A DNA stretch of 9,483 bases from Clostridiales bacterium (lineage in GTDB: Bacteria > Bacillota > Clostridia > Oscillospirales > Oscillospiraceae), in assembly GCA_003522945.1 (NCBI GenBank), contig DPHR01000091.1, positions 1 to 9,483 of the forward strand, in the 5' to 3' direction. Within the stretch, counting starts at the first letter, position 1; the number at the start of each line of letters is the position of its first letter. Below, in pieces: positions 1-5,433 of the stretch. The translations under genes and the position numbers were made by a program. Under the pieces are notes generated by a model. It did no database searches. It was not told the origin of the DNA and worked only from the letters and a program-made list of their open reading frames with translations.

Positions 1-325
1 CGATGAGGCAGCCGTCACCGATCTCCGGCGCTTTTCCGGCAATCTCGCCGATGGTCACGTTCTGGTAAATGCGGCAGTTTGCCCCGATAACGGCATAGCG
101 CGAGATGAAAACGCCGTGCAGCCCGTGCGGGAGCGACGGCACGCCCCGGATCACCGCGTCCGGGCCAATGTACCCGCCGTGCCGCGCGGCGCAACGGCTC
201 ATAAGAAATGTCAGCACGTCCCGGCGAAAGCCGGACTTTGCGCGCTGCTGCCGCCGGTAGAGCCGCCAGAAGCGCGAAAGATCGTTCCCGCGCGAATAGT
301 CGATGATTTTCTCCCGGATGCTCAT
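1..325 (-). CDS. Left-handed beta-helix acyltransferase, serine-acetyltransferase-like (C-terminus outside window)
   Basis: I read this by translating the minus strand from ATG at 325-323; the frame stays open to the window edge, giving about 108 residues of an incomplete protein. The N-terminal ~50 residues are basic and helical (starts MSIREKIIDYSRGND). After residue ~50 come hexapeptide-type turns (IGPDAVIRG, ISRYAVIGANCRIYQNVTIG, EIGDGCLI), the left-handed beta-helix pattern of CysE/serine O-acetyltransferase-like enzymes; HGLHGVFIS resembles the segment holding the catalytic His in that family. Its start overlaps the vanG stop as ATGA (4 bp), so it is almost certainly co-transcribed and translationally coupled with vanG. 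The likely reaction is acetyl-CoA-dependent acylation of serine or a sugar hydroxyl; the acceptor is not determinable here. This position is normally held by vanXY in VanG clusters, so a role in serine supply or wall modification is possible but only inferred. Confidence 0.8.
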   Translation of the reverse strand, partial: MSIREKIIDYSRGNDLSRFWRLYRRQQRAKSGFRRDVLTFLMSRCAARHGGYIGPDAVIRGVPSLPHGLHGVFISRYAVIGANCRIYQNVTIGEIAGKAPEIGDGCLI

Positions 326-1371
326 ACGTACAACCCCAGCAGCCGGTCGATCATCTGCGGAAACGACAGGCCGATCCCTTTCATCATGTTGGGGAAGCGG
401 CTGTGCGCGGTGAGGCCGGGGATCGTGTTCACCTCGTTGAACACCAACTCGCCGGAGGGCGTGAGGAAGAGATCGACGCGCGCGAAGCCCGAGCAGCCGA
501 GCGCGCGGTAGATTGTTTTGGCCGCTTCCTGAATGCGCAGCTCCGTTGCCGCGTCTACGCGCGCGGGCATGTGGATGCGGGAGGTTTTGAGCGTGTATTT
601 TTCTTCAAAATCGAAAAAGCCGCCGGAGAGCTCAATCTCGTCGGTGCGGCCGACGGTCAGCGTGTCCGTGCCGAGCACGGCGCAGCCGACCTCAAAGCCC
701 GGCACGGCCTCCTCGACGATAACGGAGCTGTCGTACCGGAACGCTGCATCGACGGCGGTGCCGAGCGCATCGCGCGATTCCACGCGCGTCACGCCGAAGG
801 ACGAGCCCGCGCGTACTGGCTTTACGAACACCGGGAAGGAGAGCGTATCCAGGATCCTCTGCCGCGCCGCCGTCGTGTTCTTTTCGAGCACGACCGACTT
901 CGGCACCGCGATCCCGGCAAGGGAGACGAGCTTGTGCGCGCGGTCCTTGTCCATGCAGAGCGCCGAGGCGAGCGTGCCGCACCCGACGAGCGGGATACCG
1001 GAGAGCTCAAAAAGCCCCTGCACCGTGCCGTCCTCGCCGTTCTTCCCATGCAGCACGGGGAAGGCGAGATCGATTCGCCGCAGCATCCACTTGCCATTGT
1101 GGAGTTCCCAAAACCCCGGCGCACCGCGGCTCGGCGAGAAGGCGGCGGGGCGGAGGAGCATGGGATCGTCCACCCACGTTCCGGCGGCGATGGCGCTGTA
1201 GGTGCCGAGATAGTGATGCCAGTTTCCGTCTTTCGTGATGCCGATGGGCAGAGGATCAAACCGCTCTGTGTCAACGGCCTCCAACACCGCCGCGGCGGAT
1301 TGGAGAGAAACTTCGTATTCGCTCGAATGGCCGCCGAAGAGCACGGCGAGCGTTTTCTTTTTGGTGTTCAT
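322..1371 (-). CDS. vanG: VanG-type D-alanine--D-serine (D-Ala--D-X) ligase
   Basis: This 349-residue ATP-grasp enzyme joins D-Ala to a second D-residue in the cytoplasm to make the terminal dipeptide of peptidoglycan precursors; VanG-type enzymes prefer D-Ser, which lowers vancomycin affinity. Visible motifs are GGHSSEYEVSLQSA (12-25, catalytic Glu18 by analogy with DdlB Glu15), VLHGKNGEDGTVQG (106-119), ALCMDKDRAHKLVSLAGI (137-154), KPVRAGSSFG (184-193, ATP binding), EKYTLK (257-262), and the Mg-binding set D300, E313, N315 in FARVD and FNEVNTIPG. The wording of these blocks follows VanG more closely than housekeeping Ddl, as remembered rather than aligned. Length is normal. The ATG at 1371-1369 follows AAAGGA and lies 7 nt after the vanW stop, so the two are one operon. 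It could be a chromosomal Ddl of the VanG clade with D-Ala specificity; sequence alone does not settle this. Confidence 0.88.
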   Translation of the reverse strand: MNTKKKTLAVLFGGHSSEYEVSLQSAAAVLEAVDTERFDPLPIGITKDGNWHHYLGTYSAIAAGTWVDDPMLLRPAAFSPSRGAPGFWELHNGKWMLRRIDLAFPVLHGKNGEDGTVQGLFELSGIPLVGCGTLASALCMDKDRAHKLVSLAGIAVPKSVVLEKNTTAARQRILDTLSFPVFVKPVRAGSSFGVTRVESRDALGTAVDAAFRYDSSVIVEEAVPGFEVGCAVLGTDTLTVGRTDEIELSGGFFDFEEKYTLKTSRIHMPARVDAATELRIQEAAKTIYRALGCSGFARVDLFLTPSGELVFNEVNTIPGLTAHSRFPNMMKGIGLSFPQMIDRLLGLYV

Positions 1372-1378
1372 GGATTAT

Positions 1379-2200
1379 TTATTCCTTTCGTATGGGCGTG
1401 CCCTCCGGCAGAGGGTAGGCGATCTCGCATTCGTTCGTGTACAAAAGCCGCCGCTCCATTGTTTTGATCACGGCGTCGGTCTCCTCGCGGAATACCTCGG
1501 CGCGCTCGTAGATTTTTCCGCCGCGGTTTATATACATGACCGCGCCGTTGTACACGCGGTATTCCCGCGCCGGGGGACGGTCGGACTCGATTTGCACAAA
1601 AAGGTCGGTGTCGGAAAAATCGATGGCGACGCGAAAGAGTACGTCCGTATCGTTGCGCGCGCGGAGGTCGCACCAGCCCTCACTCACGGTCGCATCCGCG
1701 CCGCGCGGGAAGCGCTCGGCTTCCGCAGCGGGGAACTGTTCTACGGCGTGGCCGTGCCGCTCCGTGACCGTGAGGGGCGTGTGCAGAAAGCACCAGTAGA
1801 GAAGATCACTCAGCATGCAAAGCCCTCCGCCGTAGGCCGGGCGGACGCTGCCATTTACGAGCACGAGCCCGTCCTTATAGGGAGTATGGCGGTCGGCGCG
1901 GCGCGCAAGACGCCAGAAGGAAAACGTCTCGCTCGGGTGGAGGACTACGCCGTTCATTGCTTCGGCGGCAAGACGGAGGTTGTGCACCTTGTTTTGCTGA
2001 TACTCCATCGGAAAACCGCTGTGCTCATTGCGCATGGCGACGTTGGCGCGGAAAAGCGTGTATCCAAGCGGCGTTTTTGTCCGCACGGCGGCGTACCGGC
2101 AGCCGTCAAAGTACATTTTGAGATAAAAGCAGCGCTTTCTCTGCCAGCGCCGCAGCGGAAGCAGAAACGGAAAGCGCTCCGTGAGCCGTTTTCTTGCCAT
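1379..2200 (-). CDS. vanW: VanW-family protein
   Basis: This 273-residue protein has the VanW domain found as an accessory gene in vanB and vanG clusters; its biochemical function is not established. The conserved core is at 85-151: HPSETFSFW (88-96), then KDGLVLVNG (109-117), the glycine-rich AYGGGLCMLSDLLYW (122-136), and HGH (149-151), with NKVHNLRLAA (70-79) just before. The N-terminus is strongly basic (MARKRLTERF, RRWQRKR) without a convincing signal peptide, so location is unclear. Start ATG 2200-2198 follows AAAGGAG at 2218-2212, a rather long 11-nt gap; an earlier ATG 10 nt upstream is out of frame. It lies directly 5' of vanG, as in enterococcal VanG clusters. A strong terminator ends about 30 nt upstream of its start codon, so its expression must depend on readthrough or antitermination unless an unseen promoter exists. 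Confidence 0.9.
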   Translation of the reverse strand: MARKRLTERFPFLLPLRRWQRKRCFYLKMYFDGCRYAAVRTKTPLGYTLFRANVAMRNEHSGFPMEYQQNKVHNLRLAAEAMNGVVLHPSETFSFWRLARRADRHTPYKDGLVLVNGSVRPAYGGGLCMLSDLLYWCFLHTPLTVTERHGHAVEQFPAAEAERFPRGADATVSEGWCDLRARNDTDVLFRVAIDFSDTDLFVQIESDRPPAREYRVYNGAVMYINRGGKIYERAEVFREETDAVIKTMERRLLYTNECEIAYPLPEGTPIRKE

Positions 2201-2234
2201 AGGAAATCATTCTCCTTTGGGGAAGCGGAGAAAT

Positions 2235-2281
2235 AAAAAAGCTCCCGCTTCCGATACGGGTATCGTATCGAAAACGGGAGC
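2235..2281 (-). terminator. Intrinsic terminator between vanS and vanW
   Basis: On the minus strand an 18-bp stem pairs 2281-2264 with 2258-2241 (GCTCCCG, TTTT with two G-T wobbles, CGATACG) around a 5-nt loop at 2263-2259, followed by six T residues at 2240-2235 and then ATTT. The polarity of the T run fits only minus-strand transcription. It lies 53 nt after the vanS stop and its T run ends 34 nt before the vanW start codon. It therefore either ends a vanRS transcript or acts as an attenuator for vanW-vanG. Confidence 0.92.
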
Positions 2282-2333
2282 GAAATGTTTTCCCAAGCCC
2301 CGACGGGCGTCTTATGTTTTTCTGCGGAAATTC

Positions 2334-3449
2334 TTACGATTTTCCAACGGCCGATTTTTCTATGGGCAGCGTAACGGTGAACGTGACGGTATCGTCCCGG
2401 CTCTCGCCGGTGAGCGAGCCGCCGTGGAGCTGCGTGATCTGCCGGGCAATGGCAAGGCCCAGCCCCGCGCCGCCGGTAGAGGAGCGCGCCGTGTCCAGCC
2501 GGTAGAACTGCTCAAAAATGCGCGAGAGCTTTTCCGGCGGGATCGTGTCGCCGCGATTCCGGAAGCGGACAACGGCGAAATTGCCGACGCGCTCCGCCGT
2601 GACGGTGATCTCCGTGCCCGGGTAGCAGTAGAGCACGGCGTTGCGCAGAAGGTTATCAAAGACGCGCTGCAATTTGTTCGCATCGCACCGAATGGGGAAC
2701 GTCTCGGGTGTGGAGAGCGCGCAGGTGAGGTTTTTCTCTCGCAGCATCGGCTGAAACTCAAACGTAAGCTGCTCGAGCAGGCGGGAGAGGTCGGCGGCAC
2801 CATATTGCAGCTCGATGGCGGAGAGATTGAAGCGCGTGATCTCAAAAAATTCGTTGATGAGATCCTCGAGACGGTTGGCCTTGTCGAGCGCGATGGAGAG
2901 GTATTTCTCCCGCAGCGCCGGGGCGATCTCGCCCTCGTCGTGCAGCAGCGTCAGATACCCGATCACGGACGAGAGCGGCGTTTTGAGATCGTGCGCAAGA
3001 TACATGATGAGATCGTTTTTTCGCTGCTCGGCTTCGCGCCGCGCCCGGAGATTTTCCTGCGAGCGTGACCGCGCAAGATTGAGCTCGTTTTCCACGTCCG
3101 AAAGCTCTTTCGGCAGCTCAATGGGCGGTGCGGCGGGGTCGGAGAGCGATTTGGCCGCGGCGATCACGTCATCCAGATAGCCGAGCGGCTGGCGCAGCGC
3201 GCGGACCGTGAACCAGACGAAGCCCGCGAGCAGCAGCAGGACAATGAGCACAGGAGAGAGCCGTTCCACGACCTTGAGGAGATAGTAGAGCGGATCGTTC
3301 TCGCTCCATGGGAAGCGGTAGCAGACAAAAGCGGCAAAGAAATACCCGCCGACGACCGCGGCGAAGAGCGCCGCGAGCGAGAGCAGATAGCGCGTAAAGA
3401 GGCGCATGGCAAGCGTGGAGAAGCGGTTCGGGCGTTTATTCGATCTCAT
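2334..3449 (-). CDS. vanS: VanS-type membrane sensor histidine kinase
   Basis: This 371-residue protein is the sensor of the two-component pair controlling the cluster, autophosphorylating on His and transferring to VanR. Two membrane helices lie at about 20-43 and 64-83, with only ~20 residues between them outside the cell. A HAMP-like linker (84-145) leads to the dimerisation helix with the phosphorylatable His153 in LAHDLKTPLSSVIGY. The ATPase domain has an N box DNLLRNAVLY (265-274), a G1-like NRGDTIPPE (298-306), F box FEQFYRLD (312-319) and G2 box GGAGLGLAIA (326-335), all intact. The short outside loop leaves little room for a folded ligand domain, so the signal may be sensed at or in the membrane. 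The ATG at 3449 overlaps the end of vanR by 14 nt, implying translational coupling; its own ribosome site is poor. VanSG assignment rests on linkage to VanR, VanW and VanG. Confidence 0.9.
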   Translation of the reverse strand: MRSNKRPNRFSTLAMRLFTRYLLSLAALFAAVVGGYFFAAFVCYRFPWSENDPLYYLLKVVERLSPVLIVLLLLAGFVWFTVRALRQPLGYLDDVIAAAKSLSDPAAPPIELPKELSDVENELNLARSRSQENLRARREAEQRKNDLIMYLAHDLKTPLSSVIGYLTLLHDEGEIAPALREKYLSIALDKANRLEDLINEFFEITRFNLSAIELQYGAADLSRLLEQLTFEFQPMLREKNLTCALSTPETFPIRCDANKLQRVFDNLLRNAVLYCYPGTEITVTAERVGNFAVVRFRNRGDTIPPEKLSRIFEQFYRLDTARSSTGGAGLGLAIARQITQLHGGSLTGESRDDTVTFTVTLPIEKSAVGKS

Positions 3450-4134
3450 ACCCTACCCCCCAGACGGTCTTGATGAATTTCGGGTTCCGCGGCGGCTCGT
3501 TCATCTTTTCACGCAGCCGGGCGATGTGCGCCATGACGGTGTTGTTGCTGTTTTGCAGATATTTCTCCTTCCACACGGCCTCGAACAGCTCCTCGGACGG
3601 CACGATCCGTCCCTGCCGCGAGCAGAGATACCAGAGGATCGAAAACTCGATCGGCGTGAGCGCAAGCTCCCGACCGTAAAGCGCGCATTTGTGGCTTTCG
3701 CGGTTGATGATGAGACCGCGAATGTCGCATTCGGCGGCGTCTTCCGGCGCGGCGGCGCTCTGGTTGTAGCGCCCGGCGCGGCGAAGCTGCGTTTTCACCC
3801 GCGCGACGACCTCCAGCGGGTTGAAGGGCTTGGTGATATAGTCGTCCGCGCCGATCGTCAGGCCGAGAATTTTGTCGCTGTCGGCCACGCGCTCGGTCAG
3901 CATAAGGATGGGGAAAAAGCGGCTTTCCCGGATCTTCCGGCAGAGCGAAAAGCCGTCGATGTCCGGCAGCATCACGTCAAGCAGGGCGAGGTCGATGTGC
4001 TCCGATTCCACGCAGCGCAGCGCCTCTGCGCCGGTGGCGCATTTGTAAACGGTGTAGCCGTCGTTTTTGAGATAGATTTCCAGAAGATCGGCGATCTCGC
4101 GCTCGTCGTCCACGACGAGAATGGTTTCGTTCAT
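3436..4134 (-). CDS. vanR: VanR-type OmpR-family response regulator
   Basis: This 232-residue DNA-binding activator is the partner of the adjacent kinase. The receiver domain (1-120) has the acidic pair D9/D10, phosphoacceptor D53 in LLDVMLPDIDG, T80 and K102 in YITKPFNPLEV. The C-terminal winged helix (about 130-232) shows LTPIEFSILWYL, the recognition-helix region NNTVMAHIARLREK, and the terminal wing TVWGVGYEIE typical of OmpR/VanR proteins. The residue after conserved Thr80 is Glu (MLTERV), where most family members carry Ala or Gly. The start ATG 4134-4132 follows GGGAG 8 nt upstream and a well-spaced sigma-A promoter about 35 nt before it. It is the first gene of the cluster as seen here, followed by overlapping vanS. 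It likely activates vanWG, though no VanR binding site could be identified with confidence. Confidence 0.92.
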   Translation of the reverse strand: MNETILVVDDEREIADLLEIYLKNDGYTVYKCATGAEALRCVESEHIDLALLDVMLPDIDGFSLCRKIRESRFFPILMLTERVADSDKILGLTIGADDYITKPFNPLEVVARVKTQLRRAGRYNQSAAAPEDAAECDIRGLIINRESHKCALYGRELALTPIEFSILWYLCSRQGRIVPSEELFEAVWKEKYLQNSNNTVMAHIARLREKMNEPPRNPKFIKTVWGVGYEIE

Positions 4135-4170
4135 AGCTGTTCTCCCAACGGGCAGTTTGGCGTTGAGCCC

Positions 4171-4199
4171 ATTAAACCACAGTTTCCGCCCAAACGCAA
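4171..4199 (-). promoter_or_regulatory. Sigma-A promoter of vanR-vanS
   Basis: On the minus strand TTGCGT (4199-4194) and TTTAAT (4176-4171) are separated by exactly 17 bp and lie 37 nt upstream of the vanR start codon. Predicted transcription starts near 4164, giving a ~30-nt leader that contains the GGGAG ribosome site. A short inverted repeat, CAACG/CGTTG at 4146-4150 and 4161-4165, sits in the leader and is of unknown meaning. Confidence 0.75.
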
Positions 4200-4225
4200 G
4201 AAACCGCCGGGGAGGAGGAAAATGG

Positions 4226-4324
4226 CTCCCTCTATGAGGGAGCTGTCGGCGGCAGAGCCGCTGACTGAGGGAGTTGACTCCTTCCGTCTCGCCTTCGGCG
4301 AGCCACCTCCCTCAAAGAGGGAGG
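4226..4324. repeat. ~100-bp hairpin-rich dispersed-type repeat (MITE/REP-like)
   Basis: This intergenic element is a row of short perfect hairpins: CTCCCTC/GAGGGAG at 4226-4232 and 4236-4242; GCGGC/GCCGC at 4249-4253 and 4257-4261; CTCGCC/GGCGAG at 4288-4293 and 4297-4302; CCTCCCTC/GAGGGAGG at 4306-4313 and 4317-4324. The outer hairpins also make the two ends inverted relative to one another, and GAGGGAG recurs at 4267-4273. I recognise this CTCCCTC...TGAGGGAG architecture as a family of non-coding repeats scattered between genes in gut Clostridia such as Faecalibacterium relatives; that is memory, not a search. It encodes nothing and separates the vanR promoter from the xre terminator. Confidence 0.8.
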
Positions 4325-4330
4325 CAGCAG

Positions 4331-4363
4331 AAAAAAGGACGCGCAGTCAGAAGCTGCGCGTCC
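4331..4363 (-). terminator. Intrinsic terminator of the xre gene
   Basis: On the minus strand GGACGCGCAG (4363-4354) pairs perfectly with CTGCGCGTCC (4346-4337) around a 7-nt loop, followed by TTTTTT (4336-4331). It starts 22 nt after the stop codon of the Xre-type gene. It should insulate the van cluster downstream from transcription of that gene. Confidence 0.95.
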
Positions 4364-4385
4364 GCTCTATCGTTAAGGAGCCTGT

Positions 4386-4697
4386 TTATTTTTTCAAAAG
4401 CCGGTTGATGAAGCCGAGCAGCATGAGCATGTCGTCCTCGTCGAGCTGCCGCATACCGGCGAGCGCTTTCCGGATCAGCTCCGGGTGCGATTCCTCGCCG
4501 TTGAAAAACTGCTGCGGCGTGATGCCGAAATAATCGCAGATGGCAAGAAACTCCTTCATCGGCGGCAGCGCCTTGCCGGAGGAAATGTTGTATACATATC
4601 CGCGGCTGTGCCCCAGATCATAGCTCATCTGATATTCCGAAACGCCCCTGCGCAGCCGAAGCTCGGTAATGCGGTTTCGGATAAATTCCTCCGTCAT
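4386..4697 (-). CDS. Small Xre/Cro-C1-type HTH transcriptional regulator
   Basis: This is a 103-residue protein with one Cro/C1-type helix-turn-helix at about 7-62: RITELRLRRG, then EYQMSYDLGHSRGYVYNISSG as the HTH core, and MKEFLAICDYFGITPQQFF closing the domain. The C-terminal ~35 residues (ESHPELIRKALAGMRQLDEDDML) are acidic and helical and probably dimerise. I chose ATG 4697 rather than GTG 4706 because GAGGTGAT (4711-4704) is a good ribosome site 6-7 nt before the ATG, and the GTG lies inside it. Transcription stops at the terminator just downstream. The gene faces away from the SHOCT operon across an AT-rich region holding an imperfect palindrome, so control of that operon and of itself is plausible. 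It is not VanU: that protein is shorter and its sequence differs, as far as I recall. Confidence 0.88.
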   Translation of the reverse strand: MTEEFIRNRITELRLRRGVSEYQMSYDLGHSRGYVYNISSGKALPPMKEFLAICDYFGITPQQFFNGEESHPELIRKALAGMRQLDEDDMLMLLGFINRLLKK

Positions 4698-4747
4698 TGG
4701 TATCACCTCATATAGATAATACCGACCGGAGACAATTCGATAGTAAA

Positions 4748-4776
4748 TAAATATTTGTCAAAATATATTGAAACAA
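4748..4776 (-). promoter_or_regulatory. Possible promoter of the xre gene
   Basis: On the minus strand TTGTTT (4776-4771) and TATTTA (4753-4748) are 17 bp apart, which predicts a start near 4741 and a ~44-nt leader before ATG 4697. The region is so AT-rich that chance matches are expected. A perfect TTGACA (4761-4756) is also present but has no matching -10 at the right distance. Confidence 0.35.
4755..4776. promoter_or_regulatory. 22-bp imperfect palindrome, candidate operator between divergent genes
   Basis: The sequence from TTGT (4755-4758) to ACAA (4773-4776) matches its own reverse complement at 16 of 22 positions, with a perfect AATATATT centre (4762-4769). It overlaps the -35 elements of the possible promoters for both the minus-strand xre gene and the plus-strand operon. 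This is where a repressor such as the adjacent HTH protein would control both directions. AT-rich DNA makes partial palindromes common, so this is only a candidate. Confidence 0.4.
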
Positions 4777-4796
4777 CTAAAAATATATGTTATCCT
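4768..4796 (+). promoter_or_regulatory. Putative sigma-A promoter of the SHOCT operon
   Basis: TTGAAA (4768-4773) and TATCCT (4791-4796) are separated by 17 bp. Predicted transcription starts near 4803, giving a ~55-nt A-rich leader before the small ORF at 4859. The -10 keeps the key TA....T positions but not the middle. Confidence 0.5.
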
Positions 4797-4858
4797 TTTA
4801 GAACAATCCAAAAAAATTAAAAGAAATCAAAAAATCGACAAAAGCGGAGGTGATGAAA

Positions 4859-5011
4859 ATGAAATTTCTTTTGAATATCTCATCTCGGACAATACATGAT
4901 GCGTTCTCGACAGATAACCGATGTAGACTTTCTCTGATTGCGCCGGAACACAAGATCGTGTTCAGTTCTCTGAAAGAGACAGCGACATATTTGTCCGAGA
5001 GGAAAAACTGA
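4859..5011 (+). CDS. Small uncharacterised protein, 50 residues
   Basis: I do not recognise this small ORF. It reads MKFLLNISSRTIHDAF, then TDNRCRLSLIAPEHKIVFSS, and ends LKETATYLSERKN. The case for expression is a strong ribosome site, GGAGG at 4846-4850, placed 8 nt before ATG 4859; an in-frame ATG at 4853 is only 2 nt from it and is less likely. It has no membrane segment or signal peptide. RTIHDAF near the start, one Cys (22) and EHKIVFSSLKETATYL look like a short folded domain rather than noise. It is the first gene of a plus-strand series, about 70 nt before the TM2 gene, and sits under the putative promoter at 4768-4796. It could instead be a leader peptide. Confidence 0.6.
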   Translation: MKFLLNISSRTIHDAFSTDNRCRLSLIAPEHKIVFSSLKETATYLSERKN

Positions 5012-5080
5012 CTAAGACCTGCTCTTTTTGCCTAGGGCGAGATTATGCAGATAAAGAATCAAAGAAATGAGGGGAAATCC

Positions 5081-5422
5081 ATGAAAAGCAAGACAACAGC
5101 GCTTCTTTTGTCAGTTCTGGTTGGCGGATTGGGGATTGACCGGTTTTATCTGGGATATACCGGTATGGGGGTGCTCAAGCTGCTGACGGCGGGCTGCTTC
5201 GGCATTTTGTACATCGTTGATATTATCCAGATTGCCACGGGTTCGCTCCTTCCGGCAGACGGAACGCCTTATGAAGAGGATATGAAAACAACTGCACAGA
5301 GCACGAGAGGAAAAGAAGGTGACTTTGCGGCTTTGGAAAAGGCGGCGCAGCTTTATAAGCAGGGCGTGCTGACGGAAGAAGAGTATCGGAAAATGAAGTC
5401 CGAAATTCTGGCGAGAATGTGA
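5081..5422 (+). CDS. TM2-domain membrane protein with C-terminal SHOCT motif
   Basis: This 113-residue protein has a TM2 domain at 3-55: a first membrane helix (TALLLSVLVGGLGI), the diagnostic turn DRFYLGYTGMGVLKLLT (20-36), and a second helix (GCFGILYIVDIIQIAT). A polar linker (60-82) leads to a SHOCT-like tail, ALEKAAQLYKQGVLTEEEY plus RKMKSEIL (84-110). TM2 proteins are small inner-membrane proteins of poorly known function; SHOCT is a short C-terminal helical motif thought to mediate assembly. I chose ATG 5081, preceded by GAGGGG 6 nt upstream and immediately before the domain; ATG 5045 is in frame but has a weaker ribosome site. The next gene starts 11 nt after this stop. The C-terminal tail is nearly repeated in that neighbour. 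Confidence 0.88.
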   Translation: MKSKTTALLLSVLVGGLGIDRFYLGYTGMGVLKLLTAGCFGILYIVDIIQIATGSLLPADGTPYEEDMKTTAQSTRGKEGDFAALEKAAQLYKQGVLTEEEYRKMKSEILARM

Positions 5423-5433
5423 GGAGACGCAGA

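Noticed and set aside
403..1467. Long plus-strand open frame of 354 codons opposite vanG
   Set aside because: It is antisense to a clear ATP-grasp ligase, its sequence is Arg/Gly/Glu-rich with no recognisable domain, and GC-rich codon bias of vanG explains the lack of stops.
4226..4324. CRISPR-like or tRNA-like array in the hairpin region upstream of vanR
   Set aside because: The hairpins differ from each other and there are no equal spacers, no acceptor/anticodon arms and no CCA; a dispersed repeat fits better.
3406..4533. Plus-strand open frame of 375 codons across vanR, the repeat and xre
   Set aside because: It runs through two minus-strand genes, a terminator and a non-coding repeat, and has no ribosome site or domain; it is a composition artefact.
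4386..4697. Considered vanU for the HTH gene near the van cluster
   Set aside because: It has its own strong terminator before vanR, is longer than VanU, and its HTH sequence differs from VanU as I recall it; its divergent partner is the SHOCT operon.
5012..5080. Possible separate promoter before the TM2 gene (TTGCCT with a weak ATAAAG 17 bp later)
   Set aside because: The -10 match is poor and the upstream promoter at 4768-4796 already explains transcription.
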